DNA from: Saprospiraceae bacterium
GTDB lineage: Bacteria > Bacteroidota > Bacteroidia > Chitinophagales > Saprospiraceae
DNA length: 64,000 bases
Direction: 5' to 3'
NCBI GenBank assembly: GCA_027488135.1
Contig: JAIYCH010000089.1
Span: forward strand, 1 to 64,000
In this document: positions 7,789-16,422 of the stretch, one piece after another
How positions within the stretch are numbered: the first letter of the stretch is position 1
How the letters are laid out: the number at the start of each line of letters is the position of its first letter
Translations under genes and position numbers: made by a program
The notes under the pieces: generated by a model
What the model saw: the letters and a program-made list of their open reading frames with translations, nothing else
The model's database searches: none
Told to the model about the DNA's origin: nothing

Positions 7789-10700
7789 ATGATTTATATG
7801 CGTTTTTATACATTTTTGTATTGTTTTTTAATCCTGCCTTTGATAGGAAGTACGCTGCATGCTCAGTCTATTCCACCCGTTCATTTTCAACAACTTGAAT
7901 ATAGAATGATTGGACCATTTCGAGCGGGAAGAACCGTTGGAGCAGTAGGCGTACCCACTCAGCCAAACGTCTTTTTTATAGGCGTAAATAATGGAGGTGT
8001 TTGGAAAACAGATGATTATGGTAGAACATGGGTTCCTATTTTCGATAAAATGCCCACAGGATCTATTGGTGATATTGCCGTTTCTCCAACAAATCCTCAA
8101 ATTATTTATGTAGGCACGGGTGAGGGTCTTCATCGCCCTGATTTAAGTGTTGGAAATGGAGTTTATAAATCTGAAGACGGTGGTGCGACCTGGAATCATC
8201 TAGGCTTAAAAGATATACAGCAAGTGGGAAGAATTATTGTTCATCCAAATAATCCCCAGGAAGTATTTGTCGCTGGTTTAGGTCATCCATACGGGGCAAA
8301 TGATGAAAGGGGGGTATTCAGGTCTCAGGACGGTGGAAAAACATGGAAAAAGGTGTTATTCGTTAATGAAAATACAGGGGCCATTCAAGTTGAATATAAT
8401 CCATCTAATCCAAAAGTTCTTTTTGCCAGCTTATGGGAGCATAGAGAAGGTCCATGGGAAAATGGGAGTTTTTCAGGAACCCATAGCGGCCTTTTCAAAT
8501 CCGTCGATGGTGGTGATACATGGAAACCAATCCAGCAAGGGTTACCAGGAGCAAATGATGGACTTGGTAGAATTGGTGTTTGTTTTGCACCCAGTAATAC
8601 GAATCAAATGTATGCTACCGTCGATGCAAAAAATAACGGTGGAATTTATCAAAGTAAAGACGCCGGTGAAAATTGGAGTTTAGTAAGCCGGGACCCAAGA
8701 ACGTGGGGACGGGGAAGTGATTTTGCAGAAATAAAAGTTCATCCTAATGATCCCGAAATTTTGTTTATTGCTAATGTAGCTGCTTATAAATCAATAGATG
8801 GAGGGAAAAACTGGTTTTCTATTAAAGGAGCTCCCGGGGGAGATGATTATCACCGTATTTGGATAAATCCACTTCAACCTGAAATTATGATTTTTGCTGC
8901 CGATCAAGGGGCAGTAATCACGGTTAATGGTGGAAAAACATGGAGTTCCTGGTATAATCAACCCACCGCCCAACTTTACCATGTAACTACTGATAATTCA
9001 TTTCCTTATCATGTATTTGGTGGACAGCAGGAAAGTGGTGCTATTGGCGTTGCGAGTCGGGGAAATGGAGGACAGATTTCTTTCCGTGATTGGTATGGCG
9101 TCGGTGCCGATGAATATGCTTATGTTGCACCCGATCCTTTAAATCCTGACATAATCTATGGAGGAAGGGTTCTTAAATTTAATAAAAAAACAGGGCAAAC
9201 TCAATACGTAGGTCCCGAGAATCTAAGATCAGGTCAACACAGGGTTCTTAGGACTATGCCCTTGCTTTTTCATCCCGCTAATCCGAAAATGTTGCTTTTT
9301 GCTACTAATATTTTATGGAAAACATTGGATGGTGGATACCATTGGGAGAAAATTAGTCCGGATTTATCCAGATTTAAAACAGATGTTCCTGATAATATAG
9401 GCGTTTTTAAAACACCTGAACTAAACGAAATGCCCAAAAGAGGGGTCATTTACTCCGTTGGACCTTCTCCTCTCGATGCAGAAATCATCTGGGCAGGAAC
9501 TGATGATGGTCTGATTCATATAACCAAAGATGGGGGAAAATCATGGCAAAATGTTACTCCCCCAACCCTCCGTTCTTGGGATAAAATTTCACAAATTGAT
9601 GCAAGTCATTTTGATAAAAATACTGCCTATATTTCAGTTAATGCTTTCAGATTAGATGACCTGACCCCATATATTTACAAAACAAAGGACGGCGGAAAAA
9701 CATGGACTTTGATAACTAAGGGCATTTCAAAAGATCCAGTAAATGTGGTAAGAGAGGATCCAAAACAACCTGGATTACTATTTGCCGGTACTGAAAACGA
9801 AGTTTATTTTTCAGTGGACGACGGCAATAACTGGCAATCCCTCAGATTAAATATGCCTGCTACCTCTATTCGTGATCTGGTTGTCCATGAAAATGACCTG
9901 GTAATTGGTACCCATGGAAGATCCATTTGGATTTTAGATGATATTGCGCCCCTTAGGGAAATAAAAAAGGCAATTAATAATGACTTTTTATACAAACCTT
10001 CTCAGGCTTTTAGAGTGCGTTGGAATATGTTTTCCGATACCCCTCTGCCTCCCGAAGAGCCAACAGGTAAAAATCCACCAGATGGTGCTATCATAGATTA
10101 TAATCTGGGGGCAAATGCCCGCCGCGTAACCCTTGAGATTACTGATTCCCAAGGCAATCTGATTAGAAAATTTTCCTCTGCCGATATTACCGAAAAAATG
10201 GATACCAATGCAATGGGGTATCCAACGTATTGGTTCAGGCCGGCCCAAAAGATACAAACATCTGAAGGCCCACACAGATTTGTATGGGATATGAGGTATG
10301 CACCACCAAAGGGCACCCAAAAAAGTTATGCCATTGCTGCTGTTTATAAAAACACTCCTCCAGGACCTGATGGCCCCTTTGTACATCCTGGTTCTTACAA
10401 GGTCAAAATAAATATTGATGGCTTTGTGATGGAAAAAACACTCGATGTTAAAATGGATCCTCGCGTTAGTATCAGCGAAGATGACTTGAATATGCAATCA
10501 AAATATTCCATGATTTGCTACCAGTCTTATAATAAACTTCAACTCCTTAGGGATTCTATTGATGAAAAAATTAAATCTGCCAATTTATCCCTTGAAACCA
10601 TAACAGCATTAAAAAGAAAAAGAGGCTCAGGAGCTCCTGGCGGTGGTGATATATTATACGGTAGTATTTATGAATCCACCAATGAAAAAGAAACCATTGT

Positions 10701-10827
10701 AGGTTTACAGGAAAAATTTCTTTTTATGCTACATATTTTACAAACAGCTGATGCAAGACCAACGCCGCAATCTATTTTAGCTATTGAAAAAATGGAAGCC
10801 TCCCTACAATACCTGGTGTCAAACTAG
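7789..10827 (+). CDS. Exported BNR/VPS10 (sortilin-like) repeat protein
   Basis: This 1012-residue protein has an N-terminal signal peptide (hydrophobic to about residue 25, ending LHAQS). A long beta-propeller region carries at least nine Asp-box motifs of the SxDGGxxW type (for example SEDGGATW, SQDGGKTW, SVDGGDTW, TKDGGKSW, TKDGGKTW), as in VPS10/sortilin and BNR-repeat proteins. A C-terminal beta-sandwich segment (about 770-900) and a helical tail follow. Such proteins are abundant in Bacteroidota and often labelled glycosyl hydrolase, but no sialidase catalytic residues are evident and the function is unknown. ATG at 7789 or 7798 are both possible starts. A paralogue lies at 60932-63556. 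Confidence 0.85.
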   Translation: MIYMRFYTFLYCFLILPLIGSTLHAQSIPPVHFQQLEYRMIGPFRAGRTVGAVGVPTQPNVFFIGVNNGGVWKTDDYGRTWVPIFDKMPTGSIGDIAVSPTNPQIIYVGTGEGLHRPDLSVGNGVYKSEDGGATWNHLGLKDIQQVGRIIVHPNNPQEVFVAGLGHPYGANDERGVFRSQDGGKTWKKVLFVNENTGAIQVEYNPSNPKVLFASLWEHREGPWENGSFSGTHSGLFKSVDGGDTWKPIQQGLPGANDGLGRIGVCFAPSNTNQMYATVDAKNNGGIYQSKDAGENWSLVSRDPRTWGRGSDFAEIKVHPNDPEILFIANVAAYKSIDGGKNWFSIKGAPGGDDYHRIWINPLQPEIMIFAADQGAVITVNGGKTWSSWYNQPTAQLYHVTTDNSFPYHVFGGQQESGAIGVASRGNGGQISFRDWYGVGADEYAYVAPDPLNPDIIYGGRVLKFNKKTGQTQYVGPENLRSGQHRVLRTMPLLFHPANPKMLLFATNILWKTLDGGYHWEKISPDLSRFKTDVPDNIGVFKTPELNEMPKRGVIYSVGPSPLDAEIIWAGTDDGLIHITKDGGKSWQNVTPPTLRSWDKISQIDASHFDKNTAYISVNAFRLDDLTPYIYKTKDGGKTWTLITKGISKDPVNVVREDPKQPGLLFAGTENEVYFSVDDGNNWQSLRLNMPATSIRDLVVHENDLVIGTHGRSIWILDDIAPLREIKKAINNDFLYKPSQAFRVRWNMFSDTPLPPEEPTGKNPPDGAIIDYNLGANARRVTLEITDSQGNLIRKFSSADITEKMDTNAMGYPTYWFRPAQKIQTSEGPHRFVWDMRYAPPKGTQKSYAIAAVYKNTPPGPDGPFVHPGSYKVKINIDGFVMEKTLDVKMDPRVSISEDDLNMQSKYSMICYQSYNKLQLLRDSIDEKIKSANLSLETITALKRKRGSGAPGGGDILYGSIYESTNEKETIVGLQEKFLFMLHILQTADARPTPQSILAIEKMEASLQYLVSN

Positions 10828-10896
10828 GTTTAACTAAAATTTATGTGACTAAAAATTATCAATAACTGAAAAAATAAATTTTAATAAAATAAAAAA

Positions 10897-10918
10897 AGAC
10901 AATCCTAAGATTGCCTTT
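10897..10918. terminator. Hairpin between the BNR gene and the tRNA genes
   Basis: AAGACAATC pairs with GATTGCCTT around a CTAA loop, with one mismatch. On the minus strand it is followed by a T-rich tract and would end the tRNA transcript; on the plus strand it could also serve the BNR gene. Confidence 0.6.
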
Positions 10919-10925
10919 TAATGGG

Positions 10926-10999
<74 letters not shown>

Positions 11000-11005
11000 T
11001 TATCG

Positions 11006-11080
11006 TGGGTAATACTGGATTCGAACCAGTGACCTCTGCTCTGTCAAAGCAGCGCTCTAAACCAACTGAGCTAATCACCC
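11006..11080 (-). tRNA. tRNA-Val (anticodon GAC)
   Basis: On the minus strand GGGTGAT (acceptor) pairs with ATTACCC, including one G.T pair. The anticodon stem CTGCT/AGCAG closes loop TTGACAG, giving anticodon GAC (Val). T-arm ACTGG/CCAGT with TTCGAAT. No encoded CCA. Confidence 0.94.
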
Positions 11081-11458
11081 TATTTAATTAGTACAAAACT
11101 AATTACTTTATTCAAAAAAAGAAACCCAGCAAAAGATTTTTTCACAAACACTTCTCTTTATTACCCTTGTTTTGAGGTAAATAAATTTATACCATTTTCA
11201 GACACATTTCAATAATTTCTATCTGTTACTTTGTCAATTAAATTAAAAGTAGCATTTTAACTTACAATATATCAGTAAATTATTTGTAAAATTACGATTG
11301 TATTTGTGACTTGAATCCAGTTTTAAATAAATAAGAGTTACTTCAATCTTTTGAATGTATTTCATATAAATCATTATATTTGAAAATTAAAAGAAGAAAA
11401 ATATACATCAAAGAAAATGACAATTCATTTCCTTAAAATTATTTCTTGTTATTTTTCC
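11081..11458. other. AT-rich intergenic stretch with no recognised feature
   Basis: Between tRNA-Val and the NAGPA-domain gene there is about 380 bp of AT-rich DNA with many stops in all frames. It must hold the minus-strand tRNA promoter, but no clear box can be assigned. I see no gene or RNA structure in it. Confidence 0.5.
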
Positions 11459-11466
11459 TACTTTTG
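11459..11466 (+). promoter_or_regulatory. Bacteroidota -7 box upstream of the NAGPA-domain gene
   Basis: TACTTTTG matches TAnnTTTG exactly and ends 16 bp before the ATG at 11483. It probably drives the run of genes to the deoxynucleoside kinase. Confidence 0.6.
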
Positions 11467-11482
11467 GCTAAAAAATTAAACC

Positions 11483-12316
11483 ATGAAATATTCGTTTTTA
11501 TTCAGCCTTTTTATTTCGCTCCCTTTGTATTCATTTACTCAGGATTTCAAGCAAATTAAAGTTGAAAAAATACAGGCGGGAATAAAACTGGAGCGTTGGT
11601 CAGGTATTCATGAAAAATGGGGCACACAATATATTTTAATTTTAAAAGCAAAACACCCTAAATATAGATTAGATCTGGCTTTTGCTAAAGATAGTTTGAT
11701 AAAAACCAGTGCTTTTGCAAAACAATCTAAGGCGCTAGCTGCCATAAACGGGGGCTTCTTTGATATGAAAGCGGGCGGTTCTGTTTCATTTTTAGTTTCT
11801 GATGGTGTCATCATTCATGAAAATAAACCTAATGTCTTATCTGTGGAAAATGAAATGGGGGCTAATGCAATAGTTGTCTATGACAATGGAACAGGTGATA
11901 TTTTACCAACACAGGGTCCTAACCGCATTCCGTCACTTAAAAACGTCGAAGATGCTATGGTTACAGGTCCCTTACTTTTAAAAAACAGTCAAATTACCCA
12001 TCTTCAAAAACGACCTTTCAATGATTTAAAGCACCCACGAAGTGCTATTTGTTTAGGGCGTAAAGAAATTTGGCTGGTTGCCGCAGATGGCAGACATAAA
12101 GAAGCTACCGGCTTAAGTCTAAACAACCTTGCACAGTTCCTCTTGTCCTGTGGTTGCCCACAAGCCATAAATTTAGATGGAGGTGGTTCAACTACGCTTT
12201 ATTTAAACACCAAGAAGTTAAACGGTATAGTAAATCATCCTTCTGACAACAAAAAATTTGATTCGGAGGGAGAAAGGCCTGTCGCTAATGTTCTTTTTTT
12301 GCGGAAGAACAATTAG
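11483..12316 (+). CDS. Exported phosphodiester glycosidase (NAGPA domain) family protein
   Basis: This 277-residue protein has a signal peptide (residues 1 to about 19) and a NAGPA/phosphodiester glycosidase domain. Recognisable parts are AAINGGFFDMKAGGS (about 81-95), the GPLLLKNSQ stretch near 160, the PRSAICLG segment near 180 and the C-terminal NLDGGGSTTLYLN (about 234-246). Characterised relatives cleave GlcNAc-1-phosphodiesters, and bacterial homologues occur at the surface or in the periplasm. The substrate here is unknown. It sits just upstream of xseA; the xseA start at 12345 leaves a 28-bp gap. Confidence 0.88.
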   Translation: MKYSFLFSLFISLPLYSFTQDFKQIKVEKIQAGIKLERWSGIHEKWGTQYILILKAKHPKYRLDLAFAKDSLIKTSAFAKQSKALAAINGGFFDMKAGGSVSFLVSDGVIIHENKPNVLSVENEMGANAIVVYDNGTGDILPTQGPNRIPSLKNVEDAMVTGPLLLKNSQITHLQKRPFNDLKHPRSAICLGRKEIWLVAADGRHKEATGLSLNNLAQFLLSCGCPQAINLDGGGSTTLYLNTKKLNGIVNHPSDNKKFDSEGERPVANVLFLRKNN

Positions 12317-12344
12317 TTGTCTATCATTAAGTAAAACCAACAGA

Positions 12345-13586
12345 ATGGATGCTACTATTTTTTCACTATATGATTTAGGTACCCTAATAAAAAGAGTTTT
12401 TTCCCTAAATTTTCAAGATAAAATTTGGGTTAAAGCTGAAATAGCAAGTTGTAAAGTAGTTCGAGGAATTGCTTATTTAGATTTAATTGAAAAAGAAGAA
12501 GGGCAGTCAGATAAGGTAATTGCCCAACAAAGTGCCGTTATCTGGCAGAGTACTTTACAGAAATTAAATGGAAAACTTTCAGAACCAATAACAGGTTTTC
12601 TTGAAAATGGTCGGGAAATTCTGGTTTTAGTCCAGATAGATTTTAATGTGAGATATGGTCTAAAACTTGTTATCGATGATATAGATCCTGCCTATACTCT
12701 TGGTAAATTATTTCAACAACGACAGGAACTTGAAAAACTAATTTTTAATGAAAAGTTACATGAACCAAATAAATTAATCCCACTTGCTCCGGTAATACAA
12801 AAAATTGCCATACTTAGTAACGAACAAGCAGCTGGTTATCAAGATTTTGTTCATCAACTTACTGAAAATGCAATGAATTATGCTTTTTCATTGACTTTAT
12901 ATCCTATTTCACTGCAAGGGACTCTTGTGGAAGAAACCGTTCTCATTCAACTTGCAGAGATATTAAAAGCTAATAATGCCTTCGATGTAGTTCTTATTCT
13001 AAGAGGCGGGGGATCTAAACTAGATTTATCTGGATTTGATAGTATAAAAATCTGCCGAGCCATTTCCTCTTTCCCTATCAAAATCATCACTGGTATTGGC
13101 CACGAAGTGGACGAAACGCTCTCTGATATCGTCGCAGGTATTTCATTAAAAACACCCACTGCCGTAGCCGAATATCTACTTTATCATAATCAAACCTTCG
13201 AAGCTTCTATTCAACAAATGGTATTAATAATAAATGACAATGCCAGGTATAAGGTGCAACAATCAAAACTAAAGTTATTGCGATGTCAACATGAACTTTC
13301 ATTAAGACCTATGAGAGTGATTGATAGAACAAATACTAAACTCCAAAATATTCAGCAATATTTACCCAATTTAATAAACAACAGACTAAAAAAAGAAGAG
13401 GTTAAATTATCTTTTTTGCAGCGATTAATTGATCTAGTTACCATCTCCAGTACACTAAAAAGAGGATTTTCTATCACACAGATATTACCTGGTAATAAAC
13501 CATTAAATGACAATATAATGCCAAATATGGAAGTTGAAACTATTTGGGAGAAAGGTAGTTTCAAAAGTATAATTATTGATAAATAA
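12345..13586 (+). CDS. xseA: Exodeoxyribonuclease VII large subunit
   Basis: ExoVII large subunit (413 residues from the chosen start) degrades single-stranded DNA from both ends. An N-terminal OB-fold (about 4-100) is followed by the catalytic domain with RGGGSKLDLSGFD, GIGHEVDETLSDIVAG and KTPTAVAEYL, all family signatures. A coiled, Gln/Lys-rich middle region (about 285-365) would bind the small subunits. The frame is open further upstream to 12258, but that would overlap the preceding gene; ATG 12345 (MDATIFSLYDLG) aligns with the start of the OB-fold. xseB follows 15 bp later. Confidence 0.95.
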   Translation: MDATIFSLYDLGTLIKRVFSLNFQDKIWVKAEIASCKVVRGIAYLDLIEKEEGQSDKVIAQQSAVIWQSTLQKLNGKLSEPITGFLENGREILVLVQIDFNVRYGLKLVIDDIDPAYTLGKLFQQRQELEKLIFNEKLHEPNKLIPLAPVIQKIAILSNEQAAGYQDFVHQLTENAMNYAFSLTLYPISLQGTLVEETVLIQLAEILKANNAFDVVLILRGGGSKLDLSGFDSIKICRAISSFPIKIITGIGHEVDETLSDIVAGISLKTPTAVAEYLLYHNQTFEASIQQMVLIINDNARYKVQQSKLKLLRCQHELSLRPMRVIDRTNTKLQNIQQYLPNLINNRLKKEEVKLSFLQRLIDLVTISSTLKRGFSITQILPGNKPLNDNIMPNMEVETIWEKGSFKSIIIDK

Positions 13587-13601
13587 ACATAAACAAATAA
13601 A

Positions 13602-13796
13602 ATGGATAATGATACCATTAGTTACGAGAAGGCTTATTCGGAACTTGAAGCAATAATAAATCAATTGGAATCAGATGCTTTGTCTATTGAGTTATTGGCA
13701 GAAAAAGTTTCCAGGGCTGCGTATTTATTAGAATTATGTATGCAAAAAATGCGTTCCATAGAATCTGATATTCAGCAAATAAATGGTTCAACGTAA
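13602..13796 (+). CDS. xseB: Exodeoxyribonuclease VII small subunit
   Basis: This 64-residue all-helical protein has the XseB pattern: SYEKAYSELEAIINQLESD, then LAEKVSRAAYLLELC. It forms the small subunit that coats the helical stalk of XseA. Its position 15 bp after xseA and its usual length support the call. Confidence 0.94.
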   Translation: MDNDTISYEKAYSELEAIINQLESDALSIELLAEKVSRAAYLLELCMQKMRSIESDIQQINGST

Positions 13797-13807
13797 TTCA
13801 TATTTTT

Positions 13808-14302
13808 ATGAAGGTAATAACAGTGCTCAGTTTAGGTTCTAATGTTGGTGATAAATTAAATTTTTTAAGCTTGTCTAAAACACTTATTTGTAATAAAATA
13901 GGCCCTATTCTATTATCCTCCAGTATATATGAGACAGAACCTTGGGGTGTTGATAATCAAGATACTTACCTGAATCAGGTTATTTCTGTTCAAACAAATC
14001 TATCTCCGTATGAATTACTTGACAATATTCATGAGATTGAAAAGGACTTAGGCCGAATTCGGGAAATTCATTACGGACCCAGAACCATTGATATTGATAT
14101 TCTTTATTACGGCACCAACATTTTAAATACTGAAACCCTTAAAATTCCTCATCCTCATATTCAAAAAAGGCGATTTATTTTAGTTCCTTTGTCTGAAATT
14201 TCACCTCAAATGTGTCATCCTTTGCTAAAAAAAACGAATCAGGAATTATTGGATATTGTAAAAGATGATGGGAAAGTAACACAGTGGCAGCAACCTTATT
14301 GA
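13808..14302 (+). CDS. folK: 2-amino-4-hydroxy-6-hydroxymethyldihydropteridine pyrophosphokinase
   Basis: FolK (164 residues) transfers pyrophosphate from ATP to 6-hydroxymethyl-dihydropterin in folate synthesis. Signatures are LSLGSNVGDK near the N-terminus, ETEPWGVDNQDTYLNQV (about 42-58), and the diagnostic GPRTIDIDILYYG (about 95-107) with the magnesium-binding Asp pair. The deoxynucleoside kinase gene starts 4 bp after its stop, so the two are tightly coupled. This pairing links folate and nucleotide supply and is commonly seen in Bacteroidota. Confidence 0.96.
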   Translation: MKVITVLSLGSNVGDKLNFLSLSKTLICNKIGPILLSSSIYETEPWGVDNQDTYLNQVISVQTNLSPYELLDNIHEIEKDLGRIREIHYGPRTIDIDILYYGTNILNTETLKIPHPHIQKRRFILVPLSEISPQMCHPLLKKTNQELLDIVKDDGKVTQWQQPY

Positions 14303-14306
14303 AAGT

Positions 14307-14966
14307 ATGAAAAGTGAAACCATAGCTTATCCTTATATCGTCATAGAAGGCAATATCGGTGTAGGTAAAACAACATTTTGTAGTAAGCTTCAAGAAAAAT
14401 ATGATGCTCGTTTAATTTTAGAACAATTTTCTGATAACCCTTTTCTTCCCTATTTTTATGAAAATCCTGAAAGGCACGCCTTTTCTGTAGAACTCTTTTT
14501 TATGACAGAAAGACATAGGCAGTTGCAAGAAGAACTCATACAAGGCGATCTCTTCAATCAGCAGATTATTTCAGACTACCTCTTCATTAAAACCCTTTTA
14601 TTTGCAAAGAACAATTTGAATGAGGAGGAATATCGTCTATTCAAACGCTTATTTCATGTTTTGAATGCTCATTTTAAAAAACCAGATTTAGTTGTTTATC
14701 TTCATCGACCTATATCAACCCTATTGAAACAAATAAAAAAAAGAGGGCGACCTTATGAGATGGAAATGAGTGCGATATATTTGGAAAATATTCAGAAAGC
14801 TTATTTTGATTTTTTTAAAATGGATCCTGAGTATCCCATTTTAGTAGTAGGTATTGATGATTTAGATTTTGAAAAAGATATTCATGCATTTGAAATGCTA
14901 AATAACCTGTTACTACAAAAATATGAAACAAAAGTGCATTATATAGACCTTAAAATTAATCCATAA
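14307..14966 (+). CDS. Deoxynucleoside kinase (dAK/dGK type)
   Basis: This 219-residue protein phosphorylates deoxynucleosides in the cytoplasm. The P-loop GNIGVGKTT lies at about 15-23 (K21). Further marks are the ERHRQLQ region, the SDYLFIKTLLFAKNNL segment (an equivalent of the DxxxxKSLIF stretch of bacterial deoxyadenosine/deoxyguanosine kinases), KKRGRPYE as the lid Arg cluster, and a C-terminal LNNLL helix. The base preference cannot be settled from sequence. Its 3' end overlaps the convergent rhamnose mutarotase-like gene by 11 bp. Confidence 0.92.
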   Translation: MKSETIAYPYIVIEGNIGVGKTTFCSKLQEKYDARLILEQFSDNPFLPYFYENPERHAFSVELFFMTERHRQLQEELIQGDLFNQQIISDYLFIKTLLFAKNNLNEEEYRLFKRLFHVLNAHFKKPDLVVYLHRPISTLLKQIKKRGRPYEMEMSAIYLENIQKAYFDFFKMDPEYPILVVGIDDLDFEKDIHAFEMLNNLLLQKYETKVHYIDLKINP

Positions 14967-15276
14967 AAAATACTTGTTTTAATGGAATACTAACTGGCGA
15001 AGCGTCATCATTAGTAACCATAATATCTTCCATGTATGCCCACCACTTCTTCATAACCGGAGATTGAGGCAAACTTGTTAAAGAAGATATATTATCGACG
15101 GTCAATTTTCCAAAAAGAACATTACTTTCTTCATCAAGAAAAATACTATAATCACTTATACCATGTTCCTTTAAAAGACTTTTTAATTCCGGCCAGATTG
15201 CATCATGCCTTTTTTTATATTCCTCGGCATAACCCGCGAGTAACAACATTTTAAAAGCTAAAACTTCCATAACCAA
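14956..15276 (-). CDS. L-rhamnose mutarotase-family protein
   Basis: This 106-residue protein has the features of RhaM/YiiL: a first strand FKMLLLAG, the RHDAIWPEL motif (about 23-31, with the catalytic-type His), ISDYSIFLDEESNVLFGKL, and the PVMKKWWAYMEDIM helix. RhaM interconverts alpha and beta L-rhamnose (and acts on L-fucose in some members). No rhamnose catabolic gene is in the window. It starts 5 bp after the arginase-fold gene, so it is probably the last gene of the gldJ-murF run. ATG at 15270 is an alternative start. Confidence 0.9.
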   Translation of the reverse strand: MVMEVLAFKMLLLAGYAEEYKKRHDAIWPELKSLLKEHGISDYSIFLDEESNVLFGKLTVDNISSLTSLPQSPVMKKWWAYMEDIMVTNDDASPVSIPLKQVFFMD

Positions 15277-15281
15277 TCATT

Positions 15282-16394
15282 TTAAGAATATCTAACTAAC
15301 GCTTTTAATACCCTGGTTGAAAGTTCACCCACACAAGCGTCTAAATAATCCTGGTAGGAAACAGGAATTAACCGAAGATCGATATTTCCGTCAGAAGCAT
15401 TCGTTTTTTCTATTTGTACCCACCAACGACCACTGCGATTACTCTTCCAAAAAGTTAGTAATCCGTGATGTTCTTTAACTTCAACTAAGTATTCAATCAT
15501 ACCGTCAAAATTTACAGGAAAGTCGCCTTTTTTATTATTGAACCCATCTAACAGATACCAAATAATCTGTGCAAGGGCCTGCGCATCTACCTGATAATTT
15601 GTATTTTTAAAATCAAAACCTGAAATACTAAACCCTTTTAAAGTATCACTTAAACCAGCATACCGTGAAAGTTGACATATTTCTTCCAGGAAAAAACCAC
15701 TTGGACTTTTGGGGATTTGGCTTTGAAAATCGGTGTATTTAAGTGCTGACATTTCAAGAATACAAATATCAGCATGACGGATAGAAGGCTCTAATTCTTG
15801 TAAATTTTGCTTCGCTTGACCCAGTCTGTGTAACGAAATTCCTTTTTCCTCACTGTATAAAAAACCGCTCGAGGGCACTAAATGTGATTGTACCCCAATA
15901 ATATGACCCCTTTCAGAGGTATCATCTGGACTTGACAAAAAAGAATCTAAATAGGGAAACTCAGAGGCAGATTGAAAAGGAAAACACCTAAAACGGTCAT
16001 CAATAACCGTTAGATGCAAATTAGGTTGAACATTATGCAATGCCTGCATAAATGATTTATTTAGAGAACTATCATTGGTAACCAAAATTGGAAAAACGCC
16101 AGAATTAAAAATTTCTTCGAAAAGGGGTAAAATAATTGAATCATTAGATTTTCTCAAAACACCCAAATCTAAAAAATCAAAGTCATCCTGAAAGCACTTA
16201 AATGAATACAGCGCGTCTCTCATCTCCGTCATTCCAGAAGCATCGCATGTAATTAAAACCACGGGAAAACCGTGCCAAGCAGGTAATTCAAATCCTGCAG
16301 TATAAAAAGTGGTCTTTGATCCTAATTGCCAAGAAGGAGAATAATTAGCCCAAAGATTATCCAGCGGTAAAGGTTTCAGCCAATTTTCAAGCAT
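15282..16394 (-). CDS. Arginase/ureohydrolase-fold protein lacking the metal ligands
   Basis: This 370-residue protein follows the order of ureohydrolase segments, but the catalytic positions are altered. Where arginases have a GGDH loop it has VTNDSS; where they have DAHxD it has DDRFR (about residues 132-136); where they have the SxDxD motif it has ILEMSALKYTD (about 210-220). The C-terminal region (ISGFD, then a LAQIIWYLLDG helix) matches the last part of the fold well. It is therefore probably not a Mn-dependent hydrolase, and could be structural or regulatory. It lies between murF and the mutarotase gene in the gldJ run. The fold call is moderate confidence; the function is unknown. Confidence 0.7.
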   Translation of the reverse strand: MLENWLKPLPLDNLWANYSPSWQLGSKTTFYTAGFELPAWHGFPVVLITCDASGMTEMRDALYSFKCFQDDFDFLDLGVLRKSNDSIILPLFEEIFNSGVFPILVTNDSSLNKSFMQALHNVQPNLHLTVIDDRFRCFPFQSASEFPYLDSFLSSPDDTSERGHIIGVQSHLVPSSGFLYSEEKGISLHRLGQAKQNLQELEPSIRHADICILEMSALKYTDFQSQIPKSPSGFFLEEICQLSRYAGLSDTLKGFSISGFDFKNTNYQVDAQALAQIIWYLLDGFNNKKGDFPVNFDGMIEYLVEVKEHHGLLTFWKSNRSGRWWVQIEKTNASDGNIDLRLIPVSYQDYLDACVGELSTRVLKALVRYS

Positions 16395-16422
16395 AAATTA
16401 ATTTAATTGTTATCCAATATAA

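Noticed and set aside
9988-10497. 169-codon open frame on the minus strand inside the BNR gene
   Set aside because: It lies wholly antisense to a clear signal-peptide and Asp-box protein and shows no domain, start signal or composition of its own.
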